Position numbers and translations under genes: made by a program
Source: Agapanthus africanus
Taxonomy: Eukaryota; Streptophyta; Magnoliopsida; Asparagales; Amaryllidaceae
Length of the DNA stretch: 64,000 nt
Reading direction: 5' to 3'
Assembly: GCA_030015575.1 (NCBI GenBank)
Contig: CM057338.1
Location: forward strand, 774,145,864 to 774,209,863
Shown: positions 48,360 through 62,100 of the stretch, one piece after another
Layout: every line of letters starts with the position of its first letter
How positions within the stretch are numbered: the first letter of the stretch is position 1
The notes under the pieces: model-generated
What the model was told of the DNA's origin: nothing
What the model saw: the letters and a program-made list of their open reading frames with translations, nothing else
Database searches by the model: none

Positions 48360-50577
48360 TGTAGGGTTCCTAGGCACACTAGTGAGGTCTCACATGGCAT
48401 CAACCATGCCAATTTCAAAAATTAGGGGTGCCGAGAAACCCTAATACGGATCGTTAACTAGAATTTTAGGCGACAAAAGCAACTAGTTAACAAATTAACT
48501 AAGTGAACGGAAATACAACCTTTGTAGATCCTGTCCTCCACCTCCATAGCTCCGCAATGAAGTCTCCTCGCTATCCATATCAAATCCCGGGCTCTAGCGT
48601 CGGCTTCATCGGAGAAATAGGCGGGCAAGGTCGTCGGCTTCGTGCCGAAGATGATCTACGTCGAGGCATCGCAAGATCAAGCTCCCACTTCACCAAGTCA
48701 TGAAACTTGTGAAGAAAACACACTCTACTACTTGGAAAGAGGTAGAGGATGAAGAAATAGGAAGTGGGTTCACTTTAGAATTGGATTTCTCACTCATTTG
48801 CTCAAGTTGCCATTGTTGAAGCAAGCTTTCTTCAAGTGAAGAAGAAGAAGAAGCAAGATGAATATTATGATAAGTTTTATAAAATAGAAAGGAAAAATGA
48901 ATTCTTATCATAATTGTAACCATGGTAAAGTGTAGAGAGCTAACTATAGTTAAAAGAATGGTTAGGGTTAAAGAGATGAAGACAAAAGGGTTTCTTTGGT
49001 CAAAGCTTCATGAAGCTTCAACAAGCTTCATGAAAGAAACCCTTTTGTTTTTCTTTTCTTTTTTCATTTCTTTTAATCCAAATTAAAAGATAAATGAAAG
49101 AATAAATGAAAACCCTAACCATTGACTAACCATGGTTTAATCTTTACACTTGACCAAGTTAACATGTATCATCAAACATGATACAATCAAGTGCACAAAA
49201 ATATATCACATATACAATGTGCACATCCGAGTGAGAAAATCGATCTTAAATGAACCGATACTAGTTAATGCAAAGTAATATATCAAATATATAATTATGC
49301 ATTAAATCATTAAATCAACACTTGATTTAATGATCCGGTCATATCGCATATAACCGACTAATATCAACAGTAACAACTTATGGAATCAACACTTGATCCG
49401 ATAACCCGGCTATATCGCATATAACCGATCAATGTCACATTTCGCGAGAATCGAATACAGTATCACATACTGGTATTATTCTCGGTCCTGCACATATCTC
49501 ATATGCGCTCATATTTTGTTTCGCTTGAGCCAGGAAACCTCTGTGTAGGACTCTAAAGACTCATCAATACGCCGGCAGCAGATGATGATCATATCAAGCA
49601 CCCACAAGCCGCAAGCGGTCTGCTAAACGTAACGGCCACCCAGGTATTGAGCGATCAGAAGATCGACGAGTAAGCCCGCTCATACTCTTGTGAATCCAAC
49701 CAGTAACACTTACCGTACAGTCCGGTCTGATCGTCTGATATGTCGCATATCTTGCCTAGGGGTGGTAAACGTCAGACCCCAATAGCTCGATAAGTCGTGT
49801 TGATATGAGGTCTATAACAGTTCGAGAAACTACTGGTAACACTTACCAGTAAATCTCAGCAACCCTGGCAAGGGATTTCCGGTTATAGCCAATCGAACAC
49901 AGCGTAACATCAACTCCCTATACCGGGAGAGACGAATCCCCTCCTATCGCTCATTGCCTCCATGTGACTCGGGACTGTACCCAAAAACCACCATTTTGTA
50001 CGCCCTCTTGGACATGGTAAGATGGAAATCAAAGCACAGTGGGAACCATACAAGACTCTATGACGATCTCGGGTCAACAGACTACTCTGTACCAGTGTCA
50101 CCAGAGAACTGCCATCTGACGTAAGGTATAATACTATCTGGGAGTTCTCGGCGAGTCCGTCCAGTGTACCCAGTCTCCACTGAGCACCCGTATATCATCT
50201 CTGATGTCAAACACCAATGGATATGGGATCATCCATCGCCCATCTGTATGGGTCGAGAAGGAATACGCTAGTCTACTCTAGTTTATTGATGCCCCGTCTC
50301 GATACACCCACGACTAGGGACTTTGAAGGATGTACTTATGGACTACCATGTCCCCACTAGTATGATCCTCATCATAGTCCAGGTAGTCAAGTACACATCC
50401 TAAGGGCTTTACCAACATGTAACAGAGAGACAATCAGTGTACACGTTAAGGTAAAGAGTAACCAGATAGCATACTATAATGTCGAGCAAGAAAGTCCTCT
50501 CGATATACGTCCAAGCATCCACTACAATATACATCCTATGTATAGTAATGGCCTCTAGGGCATACATATAACTAACA
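48360..50577 (-). repeat. 3' LTR of copia C
   Basis: It starts TGTAGGGTTCC and ends ACTAACA on the + strand. It holds the palindromes AAGCTTCATGAAGCTT near 49005 and TTAAATCAACACTTGATTTAA near 49312. No gene. Confidence 0.93.
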
Positions 50578-52120
50578 ATCTCCCACTTGCACTAGGGCCA
50601 TCTGATAGCAGTGGTTGCAGTATCTCATACTCAACCATCCCATTTAAGTCTCTCTCTGGGAATAGGCCTTCGCAAGTGGATCCGCCGTGTTGTCCTCTGA
50701 GTCTACTCTCCTGACCTCGATCCCCTGGAGATCAACCATCTCCACGATCAGGTGACACTGCCTTAGAATATGTCTGGATCACTGATGGGACCGACGTTCC
50801 TTGGCATAAGCCACAACTCCATTGTCACACAATGGGAGGAACTAAGTTCATCTCATGAACAAATATACATCCAGGCTGCCTCTTTGGTAGCATCTTAAGT
50901 AGCGATGTATCGAGCCTTTATCGTCTAGTATGCCACGGTATCTAGTTTGGAACTCTTCCAACATACCGTCCCTTTACTTAGGGTAAAGACAATGCCTGTA
51001 ACTGACACTCAGTCGTCTTTATCACTCTGGAACCTTTCCAGTGATTCTCCCCAGGATCGATTGATACCATCTCACTACGACTAGTGAGAATCCTAACATC
51101 CATTTAGATCTATCTCATAGATCCAAAAACCCAGGATTTAGGAGGTATCACTTTGATCCTATGTGGAGAATCATTGTGATAAGCGGAGATTGATCGAGCG
51201 TAGCATAGGAAACTACTTCCCTATCAAGAGTATGTCATCTACGTACTTTACGAGGATCGTCACCATACTCCCTACTACCTTTTTGTTTATACAAGGTTCA
51301 TCTACCATTTTGATGATATCAACTTCTTTGACTAATCCATCAAAACAGATGTTCCAACTCCGCGATGCCTGCTTTATCTTAAAAAGCATCTTGTATACGT
51401 TTCTGCTGCTCCCACTGTCTACGAGGCCCTCTGGCTGTGTACTTATAGACGCACTCTTCTAAAACATCATTTAGAAAAGCAGCCATGACACCCAACCGCC
51501 AGATATCGTAGTCATGGTATGTAGCCGTGGCAAGTAGTATCTGGATGGACTTAAGCATAGGTACTGGAAAAGGTTTCATCATTATCCACGCCTGGTCGAT
51601 GACGAAAGCCTTTAACAAGTTTAGCTTTGAAAGTCTCAACCTTTCCAAGTACACCAAGTAATCTTCTTAAGATATACCTGCTCCTGTTGGGGATTTAACC
51701 CTTCAGATATAGCAACCAAAGTCCATACTTTGTTGGTGTATAAGGATTCCATCTCAGATTACTAAACATCCAGCCATTCTTACAGAGTCTCACTCCTGAT
51801 GGCCAGCTCGAAGCTAGTTGGGTCATCATCTCATGATGCAATCCTCGCTCCCACTGTCATAGAGAAACAGAAGTATCTCTCAGGTGGGTGAGGAACCCTA
51901 CTAGATCGGCGGAGAGGCTGAGGTTCGTTGGTATCGACTGAATCCTTTGGTTCTATAAAATCATCAGCTGCAGTTTGTATGGCTGGAACATTTCCAGTTC
52001 TACATAACAGACCTTGCCTCGAGCTTGTCCGGATTTTGCTTTTAGACATAGGCCGTACAACCCCAAATCTTAAGTAGCTTAAGACATGGGCTCTTCCCTT
52101 TCCATATTACATATGAAGTG
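50578..52120 (-). pseudogene. Copia C reverse transcriptase and RNase H remnant
   Basis: From the LTR inward on the - strand: DNTADPL near 50670-50700 (RNase H end), KYVDDILLIG near 51215-51245 (RT catalytic motif), a 92-codon frame 51379-51657 with MLKSIQILLATATYHDYDIW and AAFLND, and a 72-codon frame 51831-52049 with RRSSRVPHPPERYF. Stops and frameshifts separate these parts. The domain order and words match A. Confidence 0.83.
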
Positions 52121-52888
52121 GTAGGTAACTGATTTGATTCGAACCCTATTCAATAGGTATGCAGCTTCTCAAGTGCATAACTCCCAAAAGGAAACAGGTA
52201 ACTCAGTATTACTCATCATAGAGCACACCTTATCACATAGGGTGTGATTGCTCCGCCCCGATATACCATCGTGCTATGGTGTATACGGAGGAGTAATGCT
52301 GAGAGAGAATCTCATTCTCCTTTAGAAAAGTCCAAGAATTTCGTGCATAAGTATTCTCCTCCCTGATCACATCAAAGGACATAATACTTATACCCATGTT
52401 TTGGTTTTCTACTTCCAAATCATATTCTGTGAATATCTCAAAAGGTTCGGACTTGTGTTTCAACAGGAACATATGTCTGAATCTTGAGAGATTATCAGAG
52501 AATGTAACGAAGTACAAAGAACCAGTCCTGGCATATGTAGACAGGGGACCTTACATACATCAACATGTATCATCCCAAGAGTTTATTAACTCTTTCTCTG
52601 TTTCCATTAAACGGAGCTATGGTCATCTTATCTTTGTGACATGACTGGCGAGTTTCACAAGATGTAAATTCAAACTGATTTAAATATGCATCTTTATGTA
52701 ACTCTAGCTAGTCGGGTCATATTGATCTGACCTAGTCTACAATACCTCAAGAAGAATTCGTTCATTTTTGAACTCTTCCTCTTGTGTGTGTTATGCATAC
52801 TAAGAACTGTAGTTTGATTTAGAACATCAATGCTTTTAGATAACGTGCCTGAACCGATCAACTTTTGATATAGGAAATGTTCAAAACA
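52121..52888 (-). pseudogene. Copia C integrase remnant
   Basis: The 94-codon frame at 52233-52517 has YFVTFSDNLSRF and LKENEIL as in B, but the SDRGGEY site reads FDVIREENTY and the GVSER site WYIGAEQ. The same one-base loss as in A lies before the first catalytic Asp. A few GAG-pre-integrase words remain near 52640-52740. It cannot encode an active integrase. Confidence 0.82.
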
Positions 52889-53400
52889 TTATCCAACAAT
52901 ACAAAATTTTATCATTTCTTTACTAATAAAGAGACTGATATGATTTTGTATATCAGGTTCGGTATCTAATAACATTCGTTCAGAATCAATGTATTGGTAA
53001 TACAGGGTGACAGTGACCAACAGACTTGGCTGCAACACTTGCCCCGTTTTCTGCCTCATGAAACTTATCACCCGTTCTCAGTTTTTCTACCCTTTTGCAG
53101 CCCTATGTAACATATTACATATCTGGGATCCTGATCCGGTATCATATACTCAGGATGCGGAGGATACTGAGAAACAGTTCTGTATAATGAACACACCCGA
53201 AGATGATGCATCAGCATGCACTCTCTTCGTTTGGGCGGCACGGGAATTCTGGTATTCCCCAATTTCCTGCTCTGTCTTATAACAATTATAAGTTGGAGCG
53301 GGACCAACGTTCCCCAGCTCAGTATAACAAGCGGGTTTGGTCAATATTCCGTATTATTATCTTGATTAAGGCGTGATATGGTCGCTACCTGGAGAGAGAG
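52889..53400 (-). pseudogene. Copia C protease remnant
   Basis: ASSSGVFIIQNCFSVSSAS is followed by TGA where B has a tryptophan codon (TSWVLDT), then YDTGSGS with an intact DTG (near 53128-53150). Before it lies the same short leader peptide as in A, with no zinc knuckle. A GA-rich tract at 53393-53410 is the complement of the pyrimidine tract before pol. Confidence 0.8.
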
Positions 53401-56400
53401 AAGAAAACACTCAGCGTGCGCTCTTTGCAAGAATAGATTGGTTATTATTTTATCTAATCAGGATGGCTCCCACTCCTTTTTATCAAATCTTCCTTCAAAC
53501 CCTAAAAGGAAAGAATAGCCGGGATTAATTACACACTACAAGTTCGCCAATCTTTCAGCCAGGCCAGTGTCGGTACTTTGAGGGAGGTTCCCCGTGCTTT
53601 CGCACGAACCTAATTAATGTAAACCTCGTTTTCCCAGAGGCGTAACCCCGTTGACACCTTTCTAGACACCTACTTGATCGGCTAATTGTAATGTGTAAAA
53701 CTCTCCCAGGAGTAACTCTTACTCACAGCGGGTATCGGGATCCAACTATCTCATAGAAGGTATGCAATCTCATTGCAAATTTCAACACTTGAAATTCCCG
53801 ATAATATTTTGCCCCGAACGATCTATGACCTTGACAAGGTCAACAAACCATAGACCGCAAGTCAAGTTCAACCCGTCATTTCTTGATTGAATCAAACCCA
53901 CCCGCACGACCCTTGACAAGGTCAACAAGGCCGCACGACTACCCTAACCCAATTTGCATCATATGCATAAGCAGATAAATACTGGTTAGCTACCGCACAC
54001 TGCGCCTTGACAAGGTCAACAAACGCAGCACGAATACTAAACATGATTTATCTGAAATGACGGAGGGCTACGACAGGTTTTTCTGAAAACCTATTGCGTA
54101 ATGAACTTGATATCGTTGTAGAATCAAATGATTTTTAAAAATGGAGTGTTTTTGAGGCTTTTCTAGTTTTGCTAAAGGAGTCACTCTCGGTGAAGGGATC
54201 GTCGGTCCTTTCCTCGTCGAATGAGGTGCGGGATATATCATATATATCACTGTGCAAAGCAAAAACTCTTAAAAGCAATCAAAAGACAAACCGAGTGTGT
54301 AGCATCTGCCAGTTATTGCTAAAGGAGTCACTCCCGGTGAAGGGATCTCGGTCCTTTCCTCATCGAATAAGGTGCTGGATATATCATATATACCGCTGTG
54401 CAAAGCAAGAACTGTAGCTACCAGTTTTAATTTTGAAATTCGATTCTACAACATCTTAGGTTTCTTTTCTTTTATTAATCATATTAATGAAGTCCCATCA
54501 TTTAATTACCTAAACATCACAGATAAATACGACGTACACTTATGCCATCCGCATTCGCCTCGATGTCCCCTCATGCACCGTTAGGTTAGGTAACTAACGG
54601 CAAAGCAGGGCAGGGCTAGCACGGGTGTAAAACATAAGTAACGTCTATATAATATATCATATATACTATATACAGTATCTATCACAGAACATCACATGAT
54701 CACATCACAGATATCGCAGCAGAAGAATCATATGAAATATTGGATATACTAGGACGTCCGTGTTTTCAATACGAGCCAGTATAAAACACGGATTCCACGG
54801 TCGTGATGAATAGCCAAACCCACACCCCTAGACCCCTACGAGAGCGGCAAGCAACCCTACCAATTCTGGAGTTAGGAGACCCGGACTCGACTCCTCGAGT
54901 TGGTCTCCCACTGGACTCCAGAACCCGGTTACTTGTGCTCCCCTCCTTGGGTCTATCCTAGTGCGGAAAAGTAAATAATATACAAACGGTGACATCTTCC
55001 GCAACCTGGAAGTGCCCCAATAAAAGAATATTACATACAAGTTTTTTACATGAATGAAAATGAAAAACACTCATCTCACAAAAAAAAAACCCCGGCTATT
55101 CAAACACGACGATCCAATATAACATATCCAGCAACACATAACATCACATGTCATCAACGTAAGTAAATATACGCATCCCAATTGTCGTTGGCATATAGCA
55201 ACGAAACCGGCGATATCACATATTACACTTACGGTCACAGAAAAGAAAGTGTAAAACTACAACAGTTGGAATCCGCAATCTGCATAGACATCGCATGCCT
55301 AATCAAATGAATACCTTAGACATCACATGCCTAACAATTATAAACCCCGCATTTTAGTCTCAAAATCGAAAACACTTTTCAATATTAAATCGGGCAATTC
55401 AACAAGATTCCCGACATCCTGATCGAATGCTCGTCGCAAACTTTAGTAGACGGCCGCACCCCCGATACCGTCGACAAAGTGCACCAAGGCGGAACACCGC
55501 TGCCGCGAGCACCCGAACGGACACTTTCGGCTACGGGGTTCTCCTACAGTCACTTGGTCGGGGCTATGGAGTGAGGCTGTCTATTAAGTTTACCCAGCGA
55601 GTATCCGCGTACGCTAGGTGATTGCGACGGACTTTTGATCGCATCAAAATTCCGTGGCAACCGATCAAGTGAGACTAAACTGCTATGTTTATAACATTCA
55701 TTCAGTTATCTCATAACTACTTGTGAATTCCAATTATTGTATCACATTCCGGATAAGATAGAAAATGTTAAACTTTCCGATCGAACAATCGAACACCCAA
55801 GTTTTCCCGATACAGCTCAACACATGAAATAAGTCTAAAAACATTCAGTTCGTGCCTCAGTATCAACGGTCCAGCCGTAGAAGGGTCAAGCCAACGCCTC
55901 ACATGTGGTACGCCGTACTGCCCCAAACCCTAAGGTTCAAAGGGCAGTTCAAGACGGTCACATAATCGAGTTAAGGTTTGTTGTCTTCTAGAGGGACCAT
56001 CACGTTACTTGCACTACTCAGAACGTCCTTAAACCACGAAAAAATCCAACACTTGGAAATTTCCCGACAGGGGAAAAATTGGGTATTTATATCCGGTCGA
56101 ACTTTTTAACATATTCAAAAAAATATTAGGAAAAACACAGACAAGATTAGACAATCCGATTGAATCACCGAAGTCCCAACACAACCCCAGAAAACTCAAC
56201 TGTTGAGTGCAGATTAAAACTTCCCAGAGAACATAGGAAACAGATACGGGCATTACTGTACCAAAACGACACCCCAATCAATATAGACGGCCGCGGAACC
56301 GCCGCACAAGGAGGATATTGCCGCGGTTCCGCGGCGCATTGGTGGAGTTAGGGGCTCATTTTCTACAGTAACTCTTAGAATTTCCTGCTCTATTTTCTGA

Positions 56401-56521
56401 GAATTTTTAATTCACAAAAATCCCTGTTTTTGAAAAAAGGCCAGAGAGCAAGAAAAAGTCGGGGTTTCGGGTTCGATCGGGTTTCTAACATCGTCTACGC
56501 ATCGCCTAAGGCTCTAGCTAG
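53401..56521 (-). other. gag-less, hairpin-rich 5' domain of copia C
   Basis: In element order: GC hairpin (56334-56291), segment shared with G2 (about 56010-55858), CCGTTA/TAACGG hairpin (54578-54600), two ~100 nt units (about 54315-54410 and 54160-54264), three CCTTGACAAGGTCAACAA motifs (54005-54022, 53911-53929, 53827-53846) and the module (53670-53558). Hairpin 1 pairs AGATAAAT with ATTTATCT (53973-54053) and hairpin 3 TCTATG with CATAGA (53822-53854). No gag frame is seen. Confidence 0.6.
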
Positions 56522-56533
56522 GCTCTGATACCA
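56522..56533 (-). other. PBS of copia C (tRNA-iMet)
   Basis: GCTCTGATACCA, complement of the iMet PBS, one base before the LTR. Confidence 0.95.
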
Positions 56534-56534
56534 C

Positions 56535-58752
56535 TGTAGGGTTCCTAGGCACACTAATGAGGTCTCACATGGCATCAACCATGCCAATTTCAAAAATTAG
56601 GGGTGCCGAGAAACCCTAATACGGATCGTTAACTAGAATTTTAGGTGACAAAAGCAACTAGTTAACAAATTAACTAAGTGAACGGAAATACAACCTTTGT
56701 AGATCCTGTCCTCCACCTCCATAGCTCCGCAATGAAGTCTCCTCGCTATCCATATCAAATCTCGGGCTCTAGCGTCGGCTTCATCGGAGAAATAGGCGGG
56801 CAAGGTCGTCGGCTTCGTGCCGAAGATGATCTACGTCGAGGCATCGCAAGATCAAGTTCCCACTTCACCAAGTCATGAAACTTGTGAAGAAAACACACTC
56901 TACTACTTGGCAAGAGATAGAGGATGAAGAAATAGGAAGTGGGTTCACTTTAGAATTGGATTTCTCACTCATTTGCTCAAGTTGCCATTGTTGAAGCAAG
57001 CTTTCTTCAAGTGAAGAAGAAGAAGAAGCAAGATGAATATTATGATAAGTTTTATAAAATAGAAAGGAAAAATGAATTCTTATCATAATTGTAACCATGG
57101 TAAAGTGTAGAGAGCTAACTATAGTTAAAAGAATGGTTAGGGTTAAAGAGATGAAGGCAAAAAGGGTTTCTTTGGTCAAAGCTTCATGAAGCTTCAACAA
57201 GCTTCATGAAAGAAACCCTTTTGTTTTTCTTTTCTCTTTTCATTTCTTTTAATCCAAATTAAAAGATAAATGAAAGAATAAATGAAAACCTAACCATTGA
57301 CTAACCATGGTTTAATCTTTACACTTGACCAAGTTAACATGTATCATCAAACATGATACAATCAAGTGCACAAAAATATATCACATATACAATGTGCACA
57401 TCCGAGTGAGAAAATCGATCTTAAATGAACCGATACTAGTTAATGCAAAGTAATATATCAAATATATAATTATGCATTAAATCATTAAATCAACACTTGA
57501 TTTAATGATCCGGTCATATCGCATATAACCGACTAATATCAACAGTAACAACTTATGGAATCAACACTTGATCTGATAACCCGGCTATATCGCATATAAC
57601 CGATCAATATCCCATTTCGCGAGAATCGAATACAGTATCACATACTGGTATCATTCTCGGTCCCGCACATATCTCATATGCGCTCCTATTTCGTTTCGCT
57701 TGAGCCAGGAAACCTCTGTATAGGACTCTGAAGATTCGTCAATACGCCGGCAGAAGATGATGATCATATTAAGCACCCACAAGCCGCAAGCGGTCTGCTA
57801 AACGTAACGGCCACCCGGGTATTGAGCGATCAGAAGATCGACGAGCAAGCCCGCTCATACTCCTGTGAATCGAACCAGTAGCACTTACCGTACAGTCCGG
57901 TCTGATCGTCTGATATGTCGCATATCTTGCCTAGGGGTGGTAAACGTCAGACCCCAATAGCTCGATAAGTCGTATTGATATGAGGTCTATAACAGTTCGA
58001 GAAACTACTGGTAACACTTACCAGTAAATCTCAGCAACCCTGGCCAGGGATTTCCGGTTATAGCCAATCGAACACAGCGCAACATCAACTCCCTATACCG
58101 GGAGAGACGAATCCCCTCCTATCGCTCATTGCCTCCATGTGACTCGGGACTGTACCCAAAAACCACCATTTTGCACGCCCTCTTGGACGTGGTAAGATGG
58201 AAATCAAAGCACAGTGGGAACCACACAAGACTCTATGACGATCTCGGGTCAACAGACTACTCTGTACCAGTGTCACCAGAGAACTGCCATCTGACGTAAG
58301 GTATAATACCATCTGGGAGTTCTCGGCGAGTCCGTCCAGTGTACCCAGTCTCCACTGAGCACCCGTATATCATCTCCGATGTCAAACACCAATGGATATG
58401 GGATCATCCATCGCCCATCTGTATGGGTCGAGAAGGTATACGCTAGTCTACTCTGGTATATCGATGCCCTGTCTCGATACACCCACGACTAGGGAGTTTG
58501 AAGGATGTACTTATGGACTACCATGTCCCCACTAGTATGATCCTCATCATAGTCCAGGTAGTCAAGTACACATCCTAAGGGCTTTACCAACATGTAACAG
58601 AGAGACAATCAGTGTACACGTTAAGGTAAAGAGTAACCAGATAGCATACTATCATGTCGAGCAAGAAAGTCCTCTCTATATACGTCCAAGCATCCACTAC
58701 AATATACATCCTATATATAGTAATGGCCTCTAGGGCATACATATAACTAACA
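56535..58752 (-). repeat. 5' LTR of copia C
   Basis: Same length and ends as 48360-50577; followed by the GTTCG duplication. Confidence 0.93.
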
Positions 58753-58757
58753 GTTCG

Positions 58758-59779
58758 ATCGATTGATGTACTTGGTACTCGGATTTTCGATCGGACAGTT
58801 TGTAATACTAGCCGGCTCGGGTTTGAGCCGGATTAGTAAATCAGGTATTGATTTAATAATTTATGTATATGTATTTCGATATATATATTCTAGTATTACG
58901 TTCTTCGTATTATTCTATCTCTTTTGGGCGTTCGGATTTTTATTTGATTGCCGGTCTATATGTACAGTAGACTGAAATCCGTATTTACTACAGATTTCCT
59001 TCTAGAAGGTGGCCACCTCATTATGTATTTTTCTTTTATTTGATAATTGGAAATGAGGTGTAAAGTAAAGGGTATGGGAGGAAAAGAGGAGACCATGCTT
59101 CAATAGTACTCAAATGAATTTATAATTCATTTTGGAGTTACTATTGAAGCATGGTTGCTAATTGTTTAATGGAAGAAATCATATATAAAACCAAGGTGTG
59201 TATTTTCTCTTTCATCAATGCTTCATTATTTTTCTTGAGCTCTCTTTTGTTCTTGATCTCCTCCCTACTCTTGTTTTGCTCCGCCTTCATCTTCTTCCTC
59301 TTCACTAACATTCTCATGAGTTGAGAAACAAGTGAAGAGATTAGAAAAGAGATAGCAAACACTTAGACACCCTCACTACATCCTAGACTACTTGGTTTAG
59401 CAACCCAAGTTCTCTAGTTGCTCCTTATAGCTATTTGGTTAGGAGCTAGAGCCATGAATCATACTCCCCGGGTGGATCATCTATGACAAAGCAAGGCCGG
59501 AGAACAAGCTCGATCCCGGAGGACCGATGGAGCCGGAGTTGGAGATCAAGCAAGTTCAAGGAGACCACTTAGAGCACATGACGAGGAGAGAAGACCGAAG
59601 GACTTGAGCCTCTTGGTATATCTTCTTTCATAGTAGATAGAACTTTCAATTAGCTAACTAGGTTTATGGTTAAAGATCCGGTTATGGTTTAGTCTAGCGC
59701 CAAGTTTTCGTTCGTCTCAAAATTTTTGTTCCGCAATTGGCCGCGGAAGTTGGCCAGGGCGCTAGGGCAACCCTTCATG
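58758..59779 (+). repeat. 5' LTR of copia B, second segment
   Basis: It continues the B LTR after C and ends CCCTTCA directly at the PBS. It includes a long inverted repeat at 59092-59155 and a U5-like part with CCGCAATTGGCCGCGG near 59732-59747. Confidence 0.85.
59092..59155. repeat. 30-bp inverted repeat in B LTR
   Basis: ACCATGCTTCAATAGTA and its complement bracket AAATGAATT/AATTCATTT with a four-base loop. Pairing is near-perfect, with only single-base bulges. Confidence 0.85.
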
Positions 59780-59791
59780 GTATCAGAGCCA
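59780..59791 (+). other. PBS of copia B (tRNA-iMet)
   Basis: TGGTATCAGAGC starts directly after the LTR end, without the one-base spacer of A, C and E. Confidence 0.93.
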
Positions 59792-62100
59792 TCCTATAAA
59801 ACCTATACTAGCTTGTTTAAACGTGTTTAGAATAACGATCGACTGAAAATTTTAAAAACCGCATTTCAATTCATGTAGTTTCTGTCGATTTTTAAACGTG
59901 CTCGAAAAATCAATTTTATGGTCTCAGAAAATCATGCAGGCTTTTTTAAGACGACAGAAGAAAATTGGTCACGTGATCTCTCTAAACCACCGCTAAACCG
60001 CCGCGAAAACCCCCTATTGGCGGTGGTTCCGCGGCCGTTTTGGGGCCCACGTGAACAAAATTTCTTCTGGGCCTCTTATTTTTAGAATTGTGGTTTCTGG
60101 GAAAATTCGTTTTGGGCCCAGTTTTGTTACAGTGTTGGTTTAATACTTGGGGCCCACTTGGAAAGTTTAGTCGATCGTAATTTTAAAATACGTATTTTAT
60201 TTTCAGTTCATTCACTTTTATCTGCGACCGGGAATGTCACTCGATCGGTAAAACTCGTCCAATCGCTATATGTTCTTTTTGACGGGTTTTGCGAACGTGA
60301 CATTCGCGTTGATATTTTGTGCTTGTTCTGTGATTGTGGTTGGATAGTCATGATGGATAGCAAGTGTTGCAATGTTTGTAGTACAGTTTATAATTCATTT
60401 GTATATTTGTTATTGCGGGGCAAGCGTCCGACATGTGGACTGCCGTCTTTGCCGGGTTGTATATTATTTTGGGGCATGACCGGGTTGAGGTCGATGTCAC
60501 CGCTTGTATATATTATTTTCATTTTCTGTATTAGGATTACCCCGCGGTGGAGTGCACGAATAGCCGGGTTCTAGAAGGCAACAAGCCCGCATTTCATGGA
60601 GCTGAGACGGAGGGGGCTTCATTCTAGAACTAGTGGGCTATTCGCCGCACTCGTAGGGGGTACAGGTTTTCATTGCACAGGCTATCTACACGACCGGGAA
60701 CGCCGGGTTTTATTTGCGGCTCAAATGAAACCCGGGGCTCCAAGATTATCCACCATTCTGTATTGTTATCTGTGATGTTGTTTATTATCATGCATGGGAC
60801 GAATGTTATATATACTTATATATATACTAGTAGATGTTGTATATGTTTTGCACCCGCGCTAGTCCAGCCCCCGCTCTGTCATTAGTTAAGTAACCTAATG
60901 GGTGATGACGGGGCCCCGTGGTGAATGCGGATGGCATATACGTACATTTTATTTTCGTTCTTTTCTGGTGTGATAGGTTACAAATTGATGGGACCGTATT
61001 AATCTTGATTAATGCAAGATAATAAACCTAAAAGATGTTGTTGGAACCAAGCTTTAAAAACTAACATTACAGACGTTCTCTTTTGCTTTGCACAGTGGTA
61101 TTCAGTTTGGAATATCCAGCACCTCATTCGACGAGGCAAGGGCCAAGATCCCTTCACCGGGAGTGACCCCTTGAGTAAAAGTTTGCGTCAGGGTAATAAC
61201 TTCAATATAGTCGATTATTTTTTGTTTTGCACAGTGGTATTCAGTTTGGAATATCCAGCACCTCATTCGACGAGGAAAGAGCCGAGGTCCCTTCATAGGG
61301 AGTGACCTCTTTAGCAAAAGTTTTCGCTACTATGTATTTACAAAACTACTCACGTTCCTTCAACAATATCAAGTTCATTACGTAAACGGGTTTTTCGCCA
61401 AAAACCTAGCCGTAGCTCTCCGTCATTTCGGATAAAAACACATAGTATTCATGCAGTGTTTGTTGGCCAAAGTCAAGGCATCGTGTATGGTAGCTGTATG
61501 TTTCTTATCCGTAGCATAGATAAAATGCATTGGTTTAGGACAGTCGTATCATCTTGTTGGCCAAAGTCAAGGGTGTGTGCGGGTGGGTCTAAATCAATCA
61601 GGACAATGACGGGTAGAACTTGACTTGCGCGTTATGATTTGGTGGCCAAAGTCAAGGTCATAAGCGCTTAGGGCAAAAACCACATCGGGAATTTCAAATA
61701 TACAGGAAACTTGCAGATTTAGCATACCTTCTAGAGTGTGGTGACTAGAGTGGATTCCATCTAGTGCATTACATAATGATAGTTAGATCCCGATCACACT
61801 GATGAGTAGGATTACTCTCGGGAGATTATCACACTTAACAATCAATGCTATAAACCAAGTATGTGTCTAGAAAGGTGTTAGCGGGGCTACGCCTCCTGGG
61901 AAAGAGGTTATGTAATTAAGGAACTTCACGAAAGCGTTGGAAAACCTCCCTCGAAGTACCAACACTGGTCTGGCTGAAAGGTTAAGCAAGTATTGTGACG
62001 TGCGATTAATTCTGACTTGTTCTTCTTTTAAGGTTTGAAGAAGAATTTGAGGAAACAGTGGGAGCCATCCTGATTAGATAAATTAATAACCAATCTAATC
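59792..62100 (+). other. gag-less, hairpin-rich 5' domain of copia B
   Basis: GC hairpin CCACCGC/GCGGTGG (59987-60026), CATTAG/CTAATG hairpin (60880-60900), two ~100 nt units (61082-61181, 61221-61322), three hairpins (61430-61510, 61529-61598, 61627-61667) each with TTGGCCAAAGTCAAGG or a close variant, a CCCGA/TCGGG hairpin near 61790-61830 and the module at 61862-61974. The 138-codon frame at 60158-60574 has no Gag signature. Just before pol lies CCCCCTCTCTCTCCAGGTAGC, resembling a splice acceptor. Confidence 0.6.

Larger units (their letters stand above)
48360..58752 (-). mobile_element. C: complete Ty1/copia element with dead pol
   Basis: The LTRs are 2218 bp each (48360-50577, 56535-58752), with PBS complement 56522-56533, PPT complement after 50577 and duplication GTTCG (48355-48359, 58753-58757). 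The structure is uninterrupted, 10.4 kb. It is closely related to A: same 5' domain, same pol lesions. By eye the LTRs differ at about 1-2% of sites. Confidence 0.95.

Noticed and set aside
60158..60574. 138-codon open frame after the PBS of copia B
   Set aside because: It has no Gag domain or zinc knuckle and is not conserved as a frame in E, its closest relative; probably a chance frame in the structured domain.
61790..61835. CTGATGAG followed by a short stem, resembling a hammerhead ribozyme core (also in E near 29205)
   Set aside because: The required CGAAA and cleavage triplet are not in place; GGGA follows the stem, and A has CTGCGAG there. It is better read as a simple CCCGA/TCGGG hairpin.
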